The translations under genes were made by a program, and so were the position numbers. The notes beneath the pieces were generated by a model. It saw only the letters and a list, made by a program, of their open reading frames with translations, ran no database searches and had not been told where the DNA came from. Shown here piece by piece: positions 1-6,431 of a DNA stretch of 8,856 bases (positions are counted from its first letter, which is position 1; each line of letters starts with the position of its first letter). The DNA lies in the NCBI GenBank assembly GCA_946543095.1, contig CAMNLO010000053.1, positions 1-8,856 on the forward strand. Reading direction: 5' to 3'. The stretch comes from an uncultured bacterium. Its GTDB lineage: Bacteria > Bacillota > Clostridia > Lachnospirales > Lachnospiraceae.

Positions 1-2
1 GC

Positions 3-608
3 TACCGTGAGGGCGTGATCAGAGAGAAGGCCCTGCGGGATAAAGCGCTGCTTTTGCGGGAGATCAAGGAGCTCACCGAGAGCAACGCCATCGAGCTGGA
101 CAAGCTGTCCTATCAGTACTACCAGCTGGCAAGAGCCCACCGTCTCTTAGAGGAGCAGGCCGAGGCAGTAAGCGCCTATGAAAACGCCTTTGCCCTGCTG
201 ACGGATGACGCCCTGCAGCAGTTTGACACCCCTCTGACCTCCTGGCAGCGGGATATGATCGACGACTACGGCTATCTTCTGCTGGAGCTTGGAGAGCCCG
301 CCAAAGCCTTATGTCTGGAGCGCTATTATGACAAGGCCAGTGAGCGGGCGGATTATCTTCTGGTGCTGGGCCTGATCTACATGCAGAACGGCAGGCTGCA
401 GGATGCCCTGATGGCCTTTGAGCTGGCCAGCTGCACCCCCTTTTTTGCGGCGGAGGGAGCCAACTCTTATCTGCCCCTCTACAATATGGGGGTGGTCTAT
501 GAATGCAGCGGAGATCTTCCCCGGGCCAGACAGGCTTACAAGCGCTGCGGGGATTATGATAAGGCAAAGGAGCGCCTATGCGCATTGTCCTCTTCCGGGA
601 AAGCATAG
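3..608 (+). CDS. Carboxy-terminal TPR part of a GT2-type glycosyltransferase (5' truncated)
   Basis: The frame is open to the left edge, so the gene begins outside the window; 201 codons are visible, ending at TAG 606-608. The GTG at 15 is probably an internal codon, because in-frame residues YREG precede it and match the region just before the helical part in the GT2-TPR proteins further along (GYLG and GYAG segments). What remains is alpha-helical TPR-like sequence: a YYQLARAHRLLEEQAEAVSAYENA repeat is recognisable in outline (positions about 114-190), followed by LGEPAKAL, a GLIYMQNGRLQDALMAFE unit and a final YNMGVVYECSGDLPRARQAY unit. The ending closely parallels the carboxy ends of the genes at 1944 and 5215 (the KCGD/RCGD motif). 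By analogy the missing half should be a GT2 catalytic domain, but that is inference. The next gene starts inside its last 31 nt, which suggests translational coupling. Confidence 0.82.
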   Translation, partial: YREGVIREKALRDKALLLREIKELTESNAIELDKLSYQYYQLARAHRLLEEQAEAVSAYENAFALLTDDALQQFDTPLTSWQRDMIDDYGYLLLELGEPAKALCLERYYDKASERADYLLVLGLIYMQNGRLQDALMAFELASCTPFFAAEGANSYLPLYNMGVVYECSGDLPRARQAYKRCGDYDKAKERLCALSSSGKA

Positions 609-1936
609 ATTCCTTTAACTATTTTACGGACATGCTGGCCGGGTGCCTTACACAGCTGGGGCATACCGTTTTTGTGATGGATCTGTTAAGCCCCAAAGGC
701 TTTCAGGACCTGGCCCTGTTCCTTGCGGGCGGGGCTCCGGAGCTGGTCATCGCCTTTGACCGCATCGGCCTCCATTCCCCGGAGTTCATCTCCATCTGGG
801 ATAAGCTGGGGTGTCTTTGCGTCAATCTCTTTATGGATCCCCCCTTCCGGTTCCATTCCCTGCTTTCCGCACCGCCAAAGCATCTTCTGATGTTCTGCCC
901 CGACAGAAAGCATGTGGAATATATCAGGACCTGGTTCCCTGATGCGGGAGATGTCTGTTTTCTGCCGCACCCGGCGACGGATCCCGGATTTGAAGACGAT
1001 AACCCGGAATCTTTTGCCCCGGGACCTGCAAATGTGACAGAAGACCCGACAACAGCTGATCCTGCCAATAAAAGCACCGGATCCGTTAGTGTTTCCGATA
1101 CGGCTCAGGATGTTCCTTCAGGATCAAAAGGCGGCCCGGGAGAAGGTTTGGGCAGACGGCGGAAGAATCCCATCCCATGGGAAAGGAGGGAATACGAGCT
1201 TCTCTTCCCCGGAAGCTTCTATTCCCCGGAGGAACGCCTTCAGGGGCTGTGCGCATCTGCCGGCGACGAGACCATCGGGAAGCTCTATCCCGAGATCTTT
1301 CACTATATGCTGAAAGAGCCGGACACCGATATCATCGACGCCTCCCTGGCGGTATTAAAAAACCATGCCCTGCCGGAGGAGCCGTCCTTTCTCACCCGCT
1401 TCTATTCCACGCTGGAGCCCCTGGACTGGGCCATCCGCATGGAACACAGGCGAAGGGCCCTGAAGGCCATCGCGGAATCCGGGATTTCCCTCTCCCTTCT
1501 GGGCAGGGGCTTTGAGGCATTGGAGATCTCCTCCTTGCCCAATGTCAGGATCCTCTCCGAACGGATCCCCTTTGCCGAAACCTTTGCCTACATGGAACGT
1601 TCCAGGGCCGTGCTGAACGTCATGCCCGGATTTAAGGACGGAAGCCATGACCGGGTGTTCAACACTGCGCTGAGGGGTGCCCTGCCGGTTTCGGATAAAA
1701 GCCTCTTTCTTACAGAATGCTTCGGCGATCCGGAAAGCGTCCTGTTTTATGAACGGGGAAAGGAAGAGGAGCTTCCGGAGAAGCTGAACGATATCCTTCA
1801 GGATCCCGAGACTGCGCAGGAGAGGATATGTCGGGCAGAGAAGATCGTGCGGCAGAACTTCGGGTTCAGGAAATACACGGAGCAGATACTGAAGAAATGC
1901 CGATCCTGTGTATGTCCGAATGACAGGAAGGACTGA
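578..1936 (+). CDS. CgeB-like (DUF3880 / GT-B type) glycosyltransferase with low-complexity insert
   Basis: 452 aa. The ATG at 578 has AAAGGAG at 566-572, five nt away and inside the upstream gene. The amino half (residues 1-135) opens with a Rossmann-like MRIVLFRES strand and contains NLFMDPPFRFHSLL (83-96). This corresponds to YSWVYDCPHFTLYS in the CgeB protein on the other strand and is the DUF3880-type signature. The carboxy half (about 206-440) has FPGSFYS, a nucleotide-sugar-type domain with LSLLGRGFE (305-313), and YMERSRAVLNVMPGFKDGSHDRVFNTALRGALPVSD (338-373 in outline), typical of the 'glycosyl transferases group 1' domain found in CgeB proteins. The catalytic fold is expected to be GT-B; donor and acceptor are unknown. 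Residues about 138-203 form a disordered-looking insert absent from the paralogue. There is no signal peptide or membrane segment, so it should act in the cytoplasm. The next gene follows after 7 nt. Confidence 0.85.
   Translation: MRIVLFRESIDSFNYFTDMLAGCLTQLGHTVFVMDLLSPKGFQDLALFLAGGAPELVIAFDRIGLHSPEFISIWDKLGCLCVNLFMDPPFRFHSLLSAPPKHLLMFCPDRKHVEYIRTWFPDAGDVCFLPHPATDPGFEDDNPESFAPGPANVTEDPTTADPANKSTGSVSVSDTAQDVPSGSKGGPGEGLGRRRKNPIPWERREYELLFPGSFYSPEERLQGLCASAGDETIGKLYPEIFHYMLKEPDTDIIDASLAVLKNHALPEEPSFLTRFYSTLEPLDWAIRMEHRRRALKAIAESGISLSLLGRGFEALEISSLPNVRILSERIPFAETFAYMERSRAVLNVMPGFKDGSHDRVFNTALRGALPVSDKSLFLTECFGDPESVLFYERGKEEELPEKLNDILQDPETAQERICRAEKIVRQNFGFRKYTEQILKKCRSCVCPNDRKD
989..1186 (+). 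other. Low-complexity, probably disordered linker encoded within the CgeB-like gene
   Basis: This in-frame stretch encodes residues about 138-203, between the two domains of the CgeB-like protein. It is dominated by Pro, Ser, Thr, Gly, Asp and Glu and ends in a basic RRRK patch (193-196). The minus-strand CgeB paralogue passes from its amino domain (PLGVSPFQ) to its carboxy domain (CDLSFVGSLY) with only about ten residues between, so the extra segment is lineage-specific in this copy. The reading frame stays intact. Base composition looks more A/T-rich in its middle (about 1030-1130) than in flanking codons. It could be a flexible hinge or a modification target; neither can be told from sequence. 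Confidence 0.7.
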
Positions 1937-1943
1937 ATACTTT

Positions 1944-3029
1944 ATGAAACCCATCCCCATGTCTGTCTGTATGATCGGGAAAAACGAAGAACGCTTTCTG
2001 GAGAAGACCCTGAAGGCCTTAAGCGGCTTTGTGTCGGACATGCCGAAGGGCTCGGAGATCGTGTTCACGGACACCGGCTCGTCGGATCACACGAAGCAGA
2101 TCGCCGCCCGGTACACGGACCGGATCTTTGATTTTGCCTGGTGCGATGATTTCTCCGCCGCCAGGAACTTTTCCGCCTCCAAAGCAAGGAACGACCTGAT
2201 CTTTGCCCTGGACTGCGACGAGGAGCTGCTGGAATACAATGTCCCCGAAATCTTAAGACTGACAGCCGGATTCGGAGACTGTATGGGAGACGTGGTCAGA
2301 AAGGACTGGTCTCCCGAATCCGACGGCAGCGCCTCCCTTGTCACCACAGATATCCGCCGGATTTATGACAGAAGGCTCTACCGTTTCCAGGGCATCATCC
2401 ACGAACAGATCGTCCCCATGAAACCCCGGGAGCTTTATTTCTACAAGCTGCCGATCATCCTGGATCACCGGGGCTATCTGGGCAGTCCTGAGGAACGGAG
2501 GAAAAAATCCGAGCGCAACGCCACCCTCTTAAAAAGGATCATTGAGCAGGAGCCGGAGGAGCCCTATCACTATCTGCAGCTGGGCCAGAGCTATCATGCC
2601 ATCGATGAAACGGAGGAAGCCGTCATCTGGTATGAAAAGGCCTGCTCCTTCCCTCTGGACCCGAGACTCCCCTATGCGGAAACACTGCTGTTAAACTATG
2701 GTTATGATCTGCTGGCACTGGACCGGGAGAAGGAGGCCCTGGAACTCCTGGATCGGTATTACCCGGATTTCTTTCAGTCCTCGGATCTTTTCTGTCTGGC
2801 GGGAGCGATCCGGCAGCATACGGGAGAGCCCATCAAGGCCATGCTGGAATACATGAACGCCATCCTCTGCCCCGTGCATCATAAGGAGGGCACCAATTCC
2901 TTCATCCCCTACTTCCAAATCGGGGTGATCTACGAGATCCTCGGAAAACGGGAGGAGGCCCTTGATAACTACAGAAAATGCGGGGATTTCCCTCCCGCCC
3001 TGGACTGCATAAGGAAACTGACACAATGA
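1944..3029 (+). CDS. GT2 glycosyltransferase with carboxy-terminal TPR repeats
   Basis: 361 aa from ATG 1944. Earlier in-frame GTG 1908 and ATG 1920 lie inside the previous gene; the ATG at 1944 gives an amino end (MKPIPMSVCMIGKNEE) like the paralogue at 5215 and has AGGAAGGA at 1925-1932, 11 nt upstream. The GT-A catalytic domain (about 1-200) shows SVCMIGKNEE (7-16), FTDTGSSDHT (41-50), WCDDFSAARNF (66-76) and the metal/nucleotide DxD-type motif LDCDEE (D90, D92), then IIHEQ (151-155). From about 205 to the end come TPR-like helical repeats, including YLQLGQSYHAIDETEEAVIWYEKA, a second near 247-275, DLFCLAGAIRQHTGEPIKAMLEY (281-303) and YFQIGVIYEILGKREEALDNY (323-343). This architecture recalls protein or peptide glycosyltransferases such as SunS. 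The specific sugar and acceptor are unknown. It overlaps the next gene by ATGA, implying coupled translation. Confidence 0.9.
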   Translation: MKPIPMSVCMIGKNEERFLEKTLKALSGFVSDMPKGSEIVFTDTGSSDHTKQIAARYTDRIFDFAWCDDFSAARNFSASKARNDLIFALDCDEELLEYNVPEILRLTAGFGDCMGDVVRKDWSPESDGSASLVTTDIRRIYDRRLYRFQGIIHEQIVPMKPRELYFYKLPIILDHRGYLGSPEERRKKSERNATLLKRIIEQEPEEPYHYLQLGQSYHAIDETEEAVIWYEKACSFPLDPRLPYAETLLLNYGYDLLALDREKEALELLDRYYPDFFQSSDLFCLAGAIRQHTGEPIKAMLEYMNAILCPVHHKEGTNSFIPYFQIGVIYEILGKREEALDNYRKCGDFPPALDCIRKLTQ

Positions 3030-3985
3030 AAAATCTGGCCACTGCCCTGGACGATGCCTACGCCCGGTACACCTATGTCATGCTGAGCTCCGTTATGGCT
3101 TCAAACCCCGGAGAACACTTCCGGTTCATCCTGCTTTCCGATGACCTGAGAGAAGACACCAAAGCGATGTTTAAGGAGCTTGCCGAACCACAAGGCTGCG
3201 AAATGCTCTTTCTGTCCATTGATCCCACTCCCTTTGCTCCTTTTCAAGACAGGGGCTGGGCGCTGCCTGCGGCCTTCCGCCTGCAGCTGCCGGAGCTGTT
3301 TTCGGATAACGGTCCGCTGCTCTATCTGGACGGGGATATCATCGTCCACAATAGCCTCACTCCTTTATATGACACGGATCTTCAGGGCCATCTTCTGGGA
3401 GCCTGCCAGGATATGACCGTGAACCCCAATACCACAGCCTATTACGCCCCCATGCGGGATGAGAGGATCAACCGGATCCTGGAGGGCGGACAGTATTTTA
3501 ACTCCGGGGTGCTGCTGATCGATATGGAAAAATGGCGGAGCTGTTCCCTCGAGTATTATCTGAAGCTGCTTAAAGAGCTGGGCGGCAAAGTGGCGGCCCC
3601 GGACCAGGACCTGCTGAATGTTGCCCATGAAGGGGACTGGCTGCCTCTGGACGAGATCCGGTATGATCTTTTCGCCGCCATTGCCAGGGATCATGAGGTC
3701 ACCGTGGATGAGGTGCGGGAGCAGAACACCATCCTGCATTTTGCCGGGGACAAGCCCTGGCAGGGCGGCCATATCCATTACGCCATTGAAGGGCTCTGGT
3801 GGGAATACGCCTTAAAGACCCCCTTCGCGGAGAGCTTCCTGGAGGAATACCTCCGTACGTCCCTGACGGATCAGACCATCTTTCAGGCCGTCAAAGAGAT
3901 CACGGAGCAGAATGAAAGGCTGGCGGAGGAACTGAACGGCAATCTGGACAGAGCAAGGGAGCTGCTTTCGAAAATCCAGCCCTAG
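3026..3985 (+). CDS. GT8-family glycosyltransferase, first tandem copy
   Basis: 319 aa. The start ATG 3026 overlaps the preceding stop (ATGA) and has AAGGAA at 3011-3016; an upstream in-frame start at 2978 would run deep into the previous gene. Retaining GT-A transferase of the GT8 (galactosyl/glucosyl transferase, glycogenin/LgtC-like) family: amino strand and TYVMLSSVMASNP (16-28), LLYLDGDIIV with the DxD motif D102/D104, QYFNSGVLLIDMEKW (156-170), PDQDLLN (192-198) and ILHFAGDKPW (236-245), the His and KPW motif that closes the active site. The carboxy tail (about 284-317) is charged and heptad-like (EQNERLAEELN), a likely short coiled coil. Length is normal for the family. It normally uses a UDP-sugar; which one is not readable here. 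Its closest relative in the window is the following gene. Confidence 0.93.
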   Translation: MKNLATALDDAYARYTYVMLSSVMASNPGEHFRFILLSDDLREDTKAMFKELAEPQGCEMLFLSIDPTPFAPFQDRGWALPAAFRLQLPELFSDNGPLLYLDGDIIVHNSLTPLYDTDLQGHLLGACQDMTVNPNTTAYYAPMRDERINRILEGGQYFNSGVLLIDMEKWRSCSLEYYLKLLKELGGKVAAPDQDLLNVAHEGDWLPLDEIRYDLFAAIARDHEVTVDEVREQNTILHFAGDKPWQGGHIHYAIEGLWWEYALKTPFAESFLEEYLRTSLTDQTIFQAVKEITEQNERLAEELNGNLDRARELLSKIQP

Positions 3986-4148
3986 TGCGAAAAATCGCAT
4001 TGATATGCCGATTGTTTCACACCCTGAAGCAAGGCTTCCGGCCACAATTTGAGGCGAGCGAGGATTGCTCTGACAGCACCGGACTCGCAATGCGAGCAGA
4101 GTTCCAATGCGAACAAGGTTCGCTATTTGTTCGTCATGGAGGATTACA
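3986..4148 (+). promoter_or_regulatory. 163-nt structured leader between the two GT8 genes
   Basis: There is no plausible gene here, but there is a run of short inverted repeats: TGCGA-AAAA-TCGCA (3986-3999); GAAGC-AAG-GCTTC (4026-4038), itself flanked by ATTGT/ACAAT (4011-4015, 4044-4048); GAGCGA-GGA-TTGCTC with one G-U pair (4056-4070); CTCGC-AAT-GCGAG (4084-4096), flanked by CTCTG/CAGAG (4068-4072, 4097-4101), which competes with the preceding one; and GCGAAC-AAG-GTTCGC (4109-4123). The last has an alternative, CGAACAA/TTGTTCG (4110-4116, 4127-4133), ending just before the ribosome site. There is no T-run as in an intrinsic terminator and no convincing -35/-10 pair. A structured RNA leader or a decayed repeat is possible; the function is unknown. 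Confidence 0.5.
4137..4143 (+). promoter_or_regulatory. Ribosome binding site fixing the second GT8 start
   Basis: TGGAGGA sits six nt before ATG 4149. It decides between that codon and the in-frame ATG at 4107, which has no comparable purine-rich site and would add 14 residues (MRTRFAICSSWRIT) unrelated to the first GT8 copy. The alternative stem at 4110-4133 ends four nt upstream of this site. Confidence 0.75.
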
Positions 4149-5126
4149 ATGATCAATCTGGCTACATCCGCAGATCAGAAATTTCTGCCCTTTACCTATG
4201 TCATGGTCTTTTCCCTGCTGGAGCAGCATCCGGAGGAACAGGTGCGTGTATTCTTACTGCACGGCGGCCTGACAGAGGAGGACTTAACCCCTTTACATGA
4301 GCTTTGTGCTTCACGAAAGGGCGCTTTTGTGCCCCTCCTGGTGGATCATTCGGAATTCGCGAATCTGGGCACCACCCCGGAAGCGAAGTCCTGGCCGCCC
4401 TCCGCCTATTACCGCCTGCGGCTTCTGGACCTTCTGCCGGAGGATGTGGACAGGCTCCTGTATCTGGACGGGGATATCATCGTCAATAAAAACCTCACTG
4501 AGCTGTATCACACCGGGCTGGGAGAGAACCTGATCGCCGCCTGCACGGATATGGTGAGCTTCGAAGAGAAGCGGAAAAGCGGCAGGGTGAAGGCCTGGCC
4601 CAGAATGCTTGGAAAGCTTCTGGAGGAGGACCGGTATTTTAATTCCGGCATGATCCTGATGGATGTGGAGAGGCTCAGGAAACAATACAGCTTCGAGACC
4701 TACAGAGAGCTGATGGAAATAAATGACAAAGAGATCCGCTATCCCGATCAGGATCTCTTAAATCTGGTGCATCAGGATGAGACCCTGATCCTGGATGCCT
4801 GGAAATACAACTGTATGCCCTATAATGTCTTCCGCATCGCGGACAAAAGCTGTGAGGAGCTGAAGGAAAGCGCTTATATCCTGCATTTTGCGGGTCCCAA
4901 GCCCTGGGACGACGGAGATCATATCCACTACGAAACGGAGCAGCTCTGGTGGGATGCGGCACTGAAGACTCCTTATAAGCAGGAATTCCTGATCCGCTTT
5001 CTGCAGGGCTCTCTCAGATGCAGGAGCCTGGAGGAGGAGATCCGCAGGCTCTATGACGAAAACGCGAGGCTGAAGGAAGGCCTGGAGTCCATCAAGCATT
5101 CCCTGGCCGGACTGGTGAAGCTGTAA
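4149..5126 (+). CDS. GT8-family glycosyltransferase, second tandem copy
   Basis: 325 aa from ATG 4149. The GT8 motif series matches the preceding gene: FTYVMVFSLLEQHP (15-28), LLYLDGDIIV with D107/D109, RYFNSGMILMDVERL (162-176), YPDQDLLNLVHQ (198-209) and ILHFAGPKPW (244-253), followed by HIHYETEQLWWDAALKTPY. The expected role is transfer of a hexose from a nucleotide sugar with retention of configuration. The carboxy end (about 291-317, SLEEEIRRLYDENARLKEGLE) is a clear heptad-type helix that may mediate dimerisation or partner binding. Compared with the first copy, the middle (134-160) has a longer, basic loop (EEKRKSGRVKAWPRM). The DNA over the DxD motif is identical for 24 nt in both copies (3323-3346 and 4461-4484), consistent with tandem duplication. 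An 88-nt leader separates it from the next gene. Confidence 0.93.
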   Translation: MINLATSADQKFLPFTYVMVFSLLEQHPEEQVRVFLLHGGLTEEDLTPLHELCASRKGAFVPLLVDHSEFANLGTTPEAKSWPPSAYYRLRLLDLLPEDVDRLLYLDGDIIVNKNLTELYHTGLGENLIAACTDMVSFEEKRKSGRVKAWPRMLGKLLEEDRYFNSGMILMDVERLRKQYSFETYRELMEINDKEIRYPDQDLLNLVHQDETLILDAWKYNCMPYNVFRIADKSCEELKESAYILHFAGPKPWDDGDHIHYETEQLWWDAALKTPYKQEFLIRFLQGSLRCRSLEEEIRRLYDENARLKEGLESIKHSLAGLVKL

Positions 5127-5214
5127 GCAGCGGATACACATCCGGGCAGGCTTACCATAAATCCAAATACGATACGCAATCCGACACATCGGATAAGCAG
5201 GAGGACAGATCCGA
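5127..5214 (+). promoter_or_regulatory. Leader with interchangeable ATCCGA/TCGGAT hairpin arms before a GT2-TPR gene
   Basis: Two perfect hairpins occur: CGGAT-ACAC-ATCCG (5131-5144) and ATCCGA-CACA-TCGGAT (5179-5194). A third ATCCGA copy at 5209-5214 directly precedes ATG 5215. The TCGGAT arm (5189-5194) can therefore pair either backward with 5179-5184, leaving the ribosome site AGGAGGA (5199-5205) open, or forward with 5209-5214, putting that site in a 14-nt loop and occluding the start codon. The arms of the first hairpin can also pair with those of the second. No promoter or T-run terminator was recognised. A translational switch is inference; the complementarity is directly visible. Confidence 0.5.
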
Positions 5215-6297
5215 ATGAGACCCATCTCCGTCTGCATGATCGCAAAAAATGAAGAAGAGATCCTGGCAAAAACCCTGGAACCTCTTTCGGCATTCGTGAA
5301 AGCCCTTCCGGGAGGCTCGGAGCTTCTTCTTACAGACACCGGCTCTAAAGACTCCACAAAGGACATTGCCGCCTCCTTCGGCGCAAGGATCACGGAGTTC
5401 TCCTGGATCGGGGATTTCTCCGCTGCAAGGAACTTCTGCATGCAGCAGGCCGCAAACGACCTTGTCCTCTTTCTCGACTGCGACGAGGTCCCGGTGGAAA
5501 CAGACCCACTGACCTTCTGTTCCCTTTCGGATCAGCAGGCAAACGCCGTAGGCCTGATCCTTCGGGACAACCATTTTTTTGAGCGGGACGGAACGCCAGG
5601 AATTTACACGGACAGAGTCCCCAGGCTGTTTCACAGAAGGCTGTATCATTATGAGGGAAGGATCCACGAACAGGTGGCGGCCAAAAACGGAAAGCCCTAC
5701 AAGGTCTATGAACTTCCCTTCCGGACAGACCACGGCGGCTATGCCGGCTCCCGGGAAAAAATGGAGGCCAAGACCAAGCATTATGCCTCCCTGCTGAAGG
5801 AAGAGCTGGCGGAAAAACCGGATGACCCCTATCTCTATTTCCAGCTGGGACAGTGCTACAACACCCTGTATCTGGACGAGGAGGCCTTATCCTGGTATGA
5901 ACAGGCCCTGCGCTATCCCCTGGATCCGGGTGCAGAGTATGTGGAGATGCTGATGAATGCCATCGGCCACTGCCTGCTGCATCTGGACAGGCTGGAGGAG
6001 GCACAGAGCTTTATTGACAAGTATTATGATGCATACTTTCACTGCTCCGATCTCTTCTGCCTGGCAGGCTCCGTGAAAATGCGCAGGGGAGAGCTGGTGC
6101 AGGCCATGCTGGAATACATCAAAGCCATCACGGCCCCCACACACCACAGGGAGGGGACAGACAGCTATATCCCCTATTTCAATATCGCTTATATGTATGA
6201 AGCCATGGGAAAGACGGATCTGGCCATTGAGAACTACAAAAAATGCGGTACCTATCCCCCGGCCCTGGAAAAGCTGAAGGTACTTAGCCTCCCGTAA
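5215..6297 (+). CDS. GT2 glycosyltransferase with carboxy-terminal TPR repeats
   Basis: 360 aa; ATG 5215 is preceded by AGGAGGA (5199-5205) at nine nt. Catalytic GT-A domain: ISVCMIAKNEE (4-14), LLLTDTGSKDST (37-48), WIGDFSAARNFC (64-75), FLDCDE with D88/D90, then RLYHYEGRIHEQ (142-153). TPR-like units follow from about 203: YLYFQLGQCYNTLYLDEEAL (206-225), a unit near 245-270, DLFCLAGSVKMRRGELVQAMLEY (279-301) and YFNIAYMYEAMGKTDLAIENY (321-341), ending with KKCGTYPPALEKL. It is closest to the gene at 1944: the two share FCLAG, AMLEY, HHxEGTxS and IPYF in register, so they look like paralogues that moved apart when the GT8 pair was inserted or duplicated. It lacks a membrane segment. The likely role is cytoplasmic sugar transfer to a protein held by the TPR helix stack; substrate unknown. 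Confidence 0.9.
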   Translation: MRPISVCMIAKNEEEILAKTLEPLSAFVKALPGGSELLLTDTGSKDSTKDIAASFGARITEFSWIGDFSAARNFCMQQAANDLVLFLDCDEVPVETDPLTFCSLSDQQANAVGLILRDNHFFERDGTPGIYTDRVPRLFHRRLYHYEGRIHEQVAAKNGKPYKVYELPFRTDHGGYAGSREKMEAKTKHYASLLKEELAEKPDDPYLYFQLGQCYNTLYLDEEALSWYEQALRYPLDPGAEYVEMLMNAIGHCLLHLDRLEEAQSFIDKYYDAYFHCSDLFCLAGSVKMRRGELVQAMLEYIKAITAPTHHREGTDSYIPYFNIAYMYEAMGKTDLAIENYKKCGTYPPALEKLKVLSLP

Positions 6298-6431
6298 CGT
6301 GATGGAATGCTGTCTGCCCCGGATATCGTAATACGCCGGACTGCGATCTATTCATGATATTAAGGTCGAAAGTCTGTTTGGCACATCGCACCGGGATCCG
6401 CTTCCATGCTCGATAAACCGGGCATTTCCGA
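6298..6431. other. Convergent gap, no clear terminator
   Basis: 134 nt between the stops of two facing GT2-TPR genes. A bidirectional intrinsic terminator would be expected here, but neither strand shows a GC-rich stem followed by a T-run. The only structure seen is weak: CCGG, four unpaired bases, CGT-AAT-ACG and CCGG at about 6319-6341. No coding remnant was recognised. Confidence 0.5.

Noticed and set aside
1908..1943. Earlier GTG 1908 or ATG 1920 start for the first complete GT2-TPR gene
   Set aside because: They lie inside the preceding gene and add residues not present in the paralogues; ATG 1944 aligns with the paralogue start and has an upstream purine-rich site.
1355..2074. Minus-strand open frame of 239 codons spanning the end of the CgeB-like gene
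   Set aside because: It crosses the boundary of two well-supported plus-strand genes, has no recognisable motif and is explained by GC-rich codon bias.
4000..4034. TTGATA at 4000 and TTGTTT at 4012 as a -35 box for a promoter in the GT8 spacer
   Set aside because: No TATAAT-like sequence is found at 16-18 nt downstream of either.
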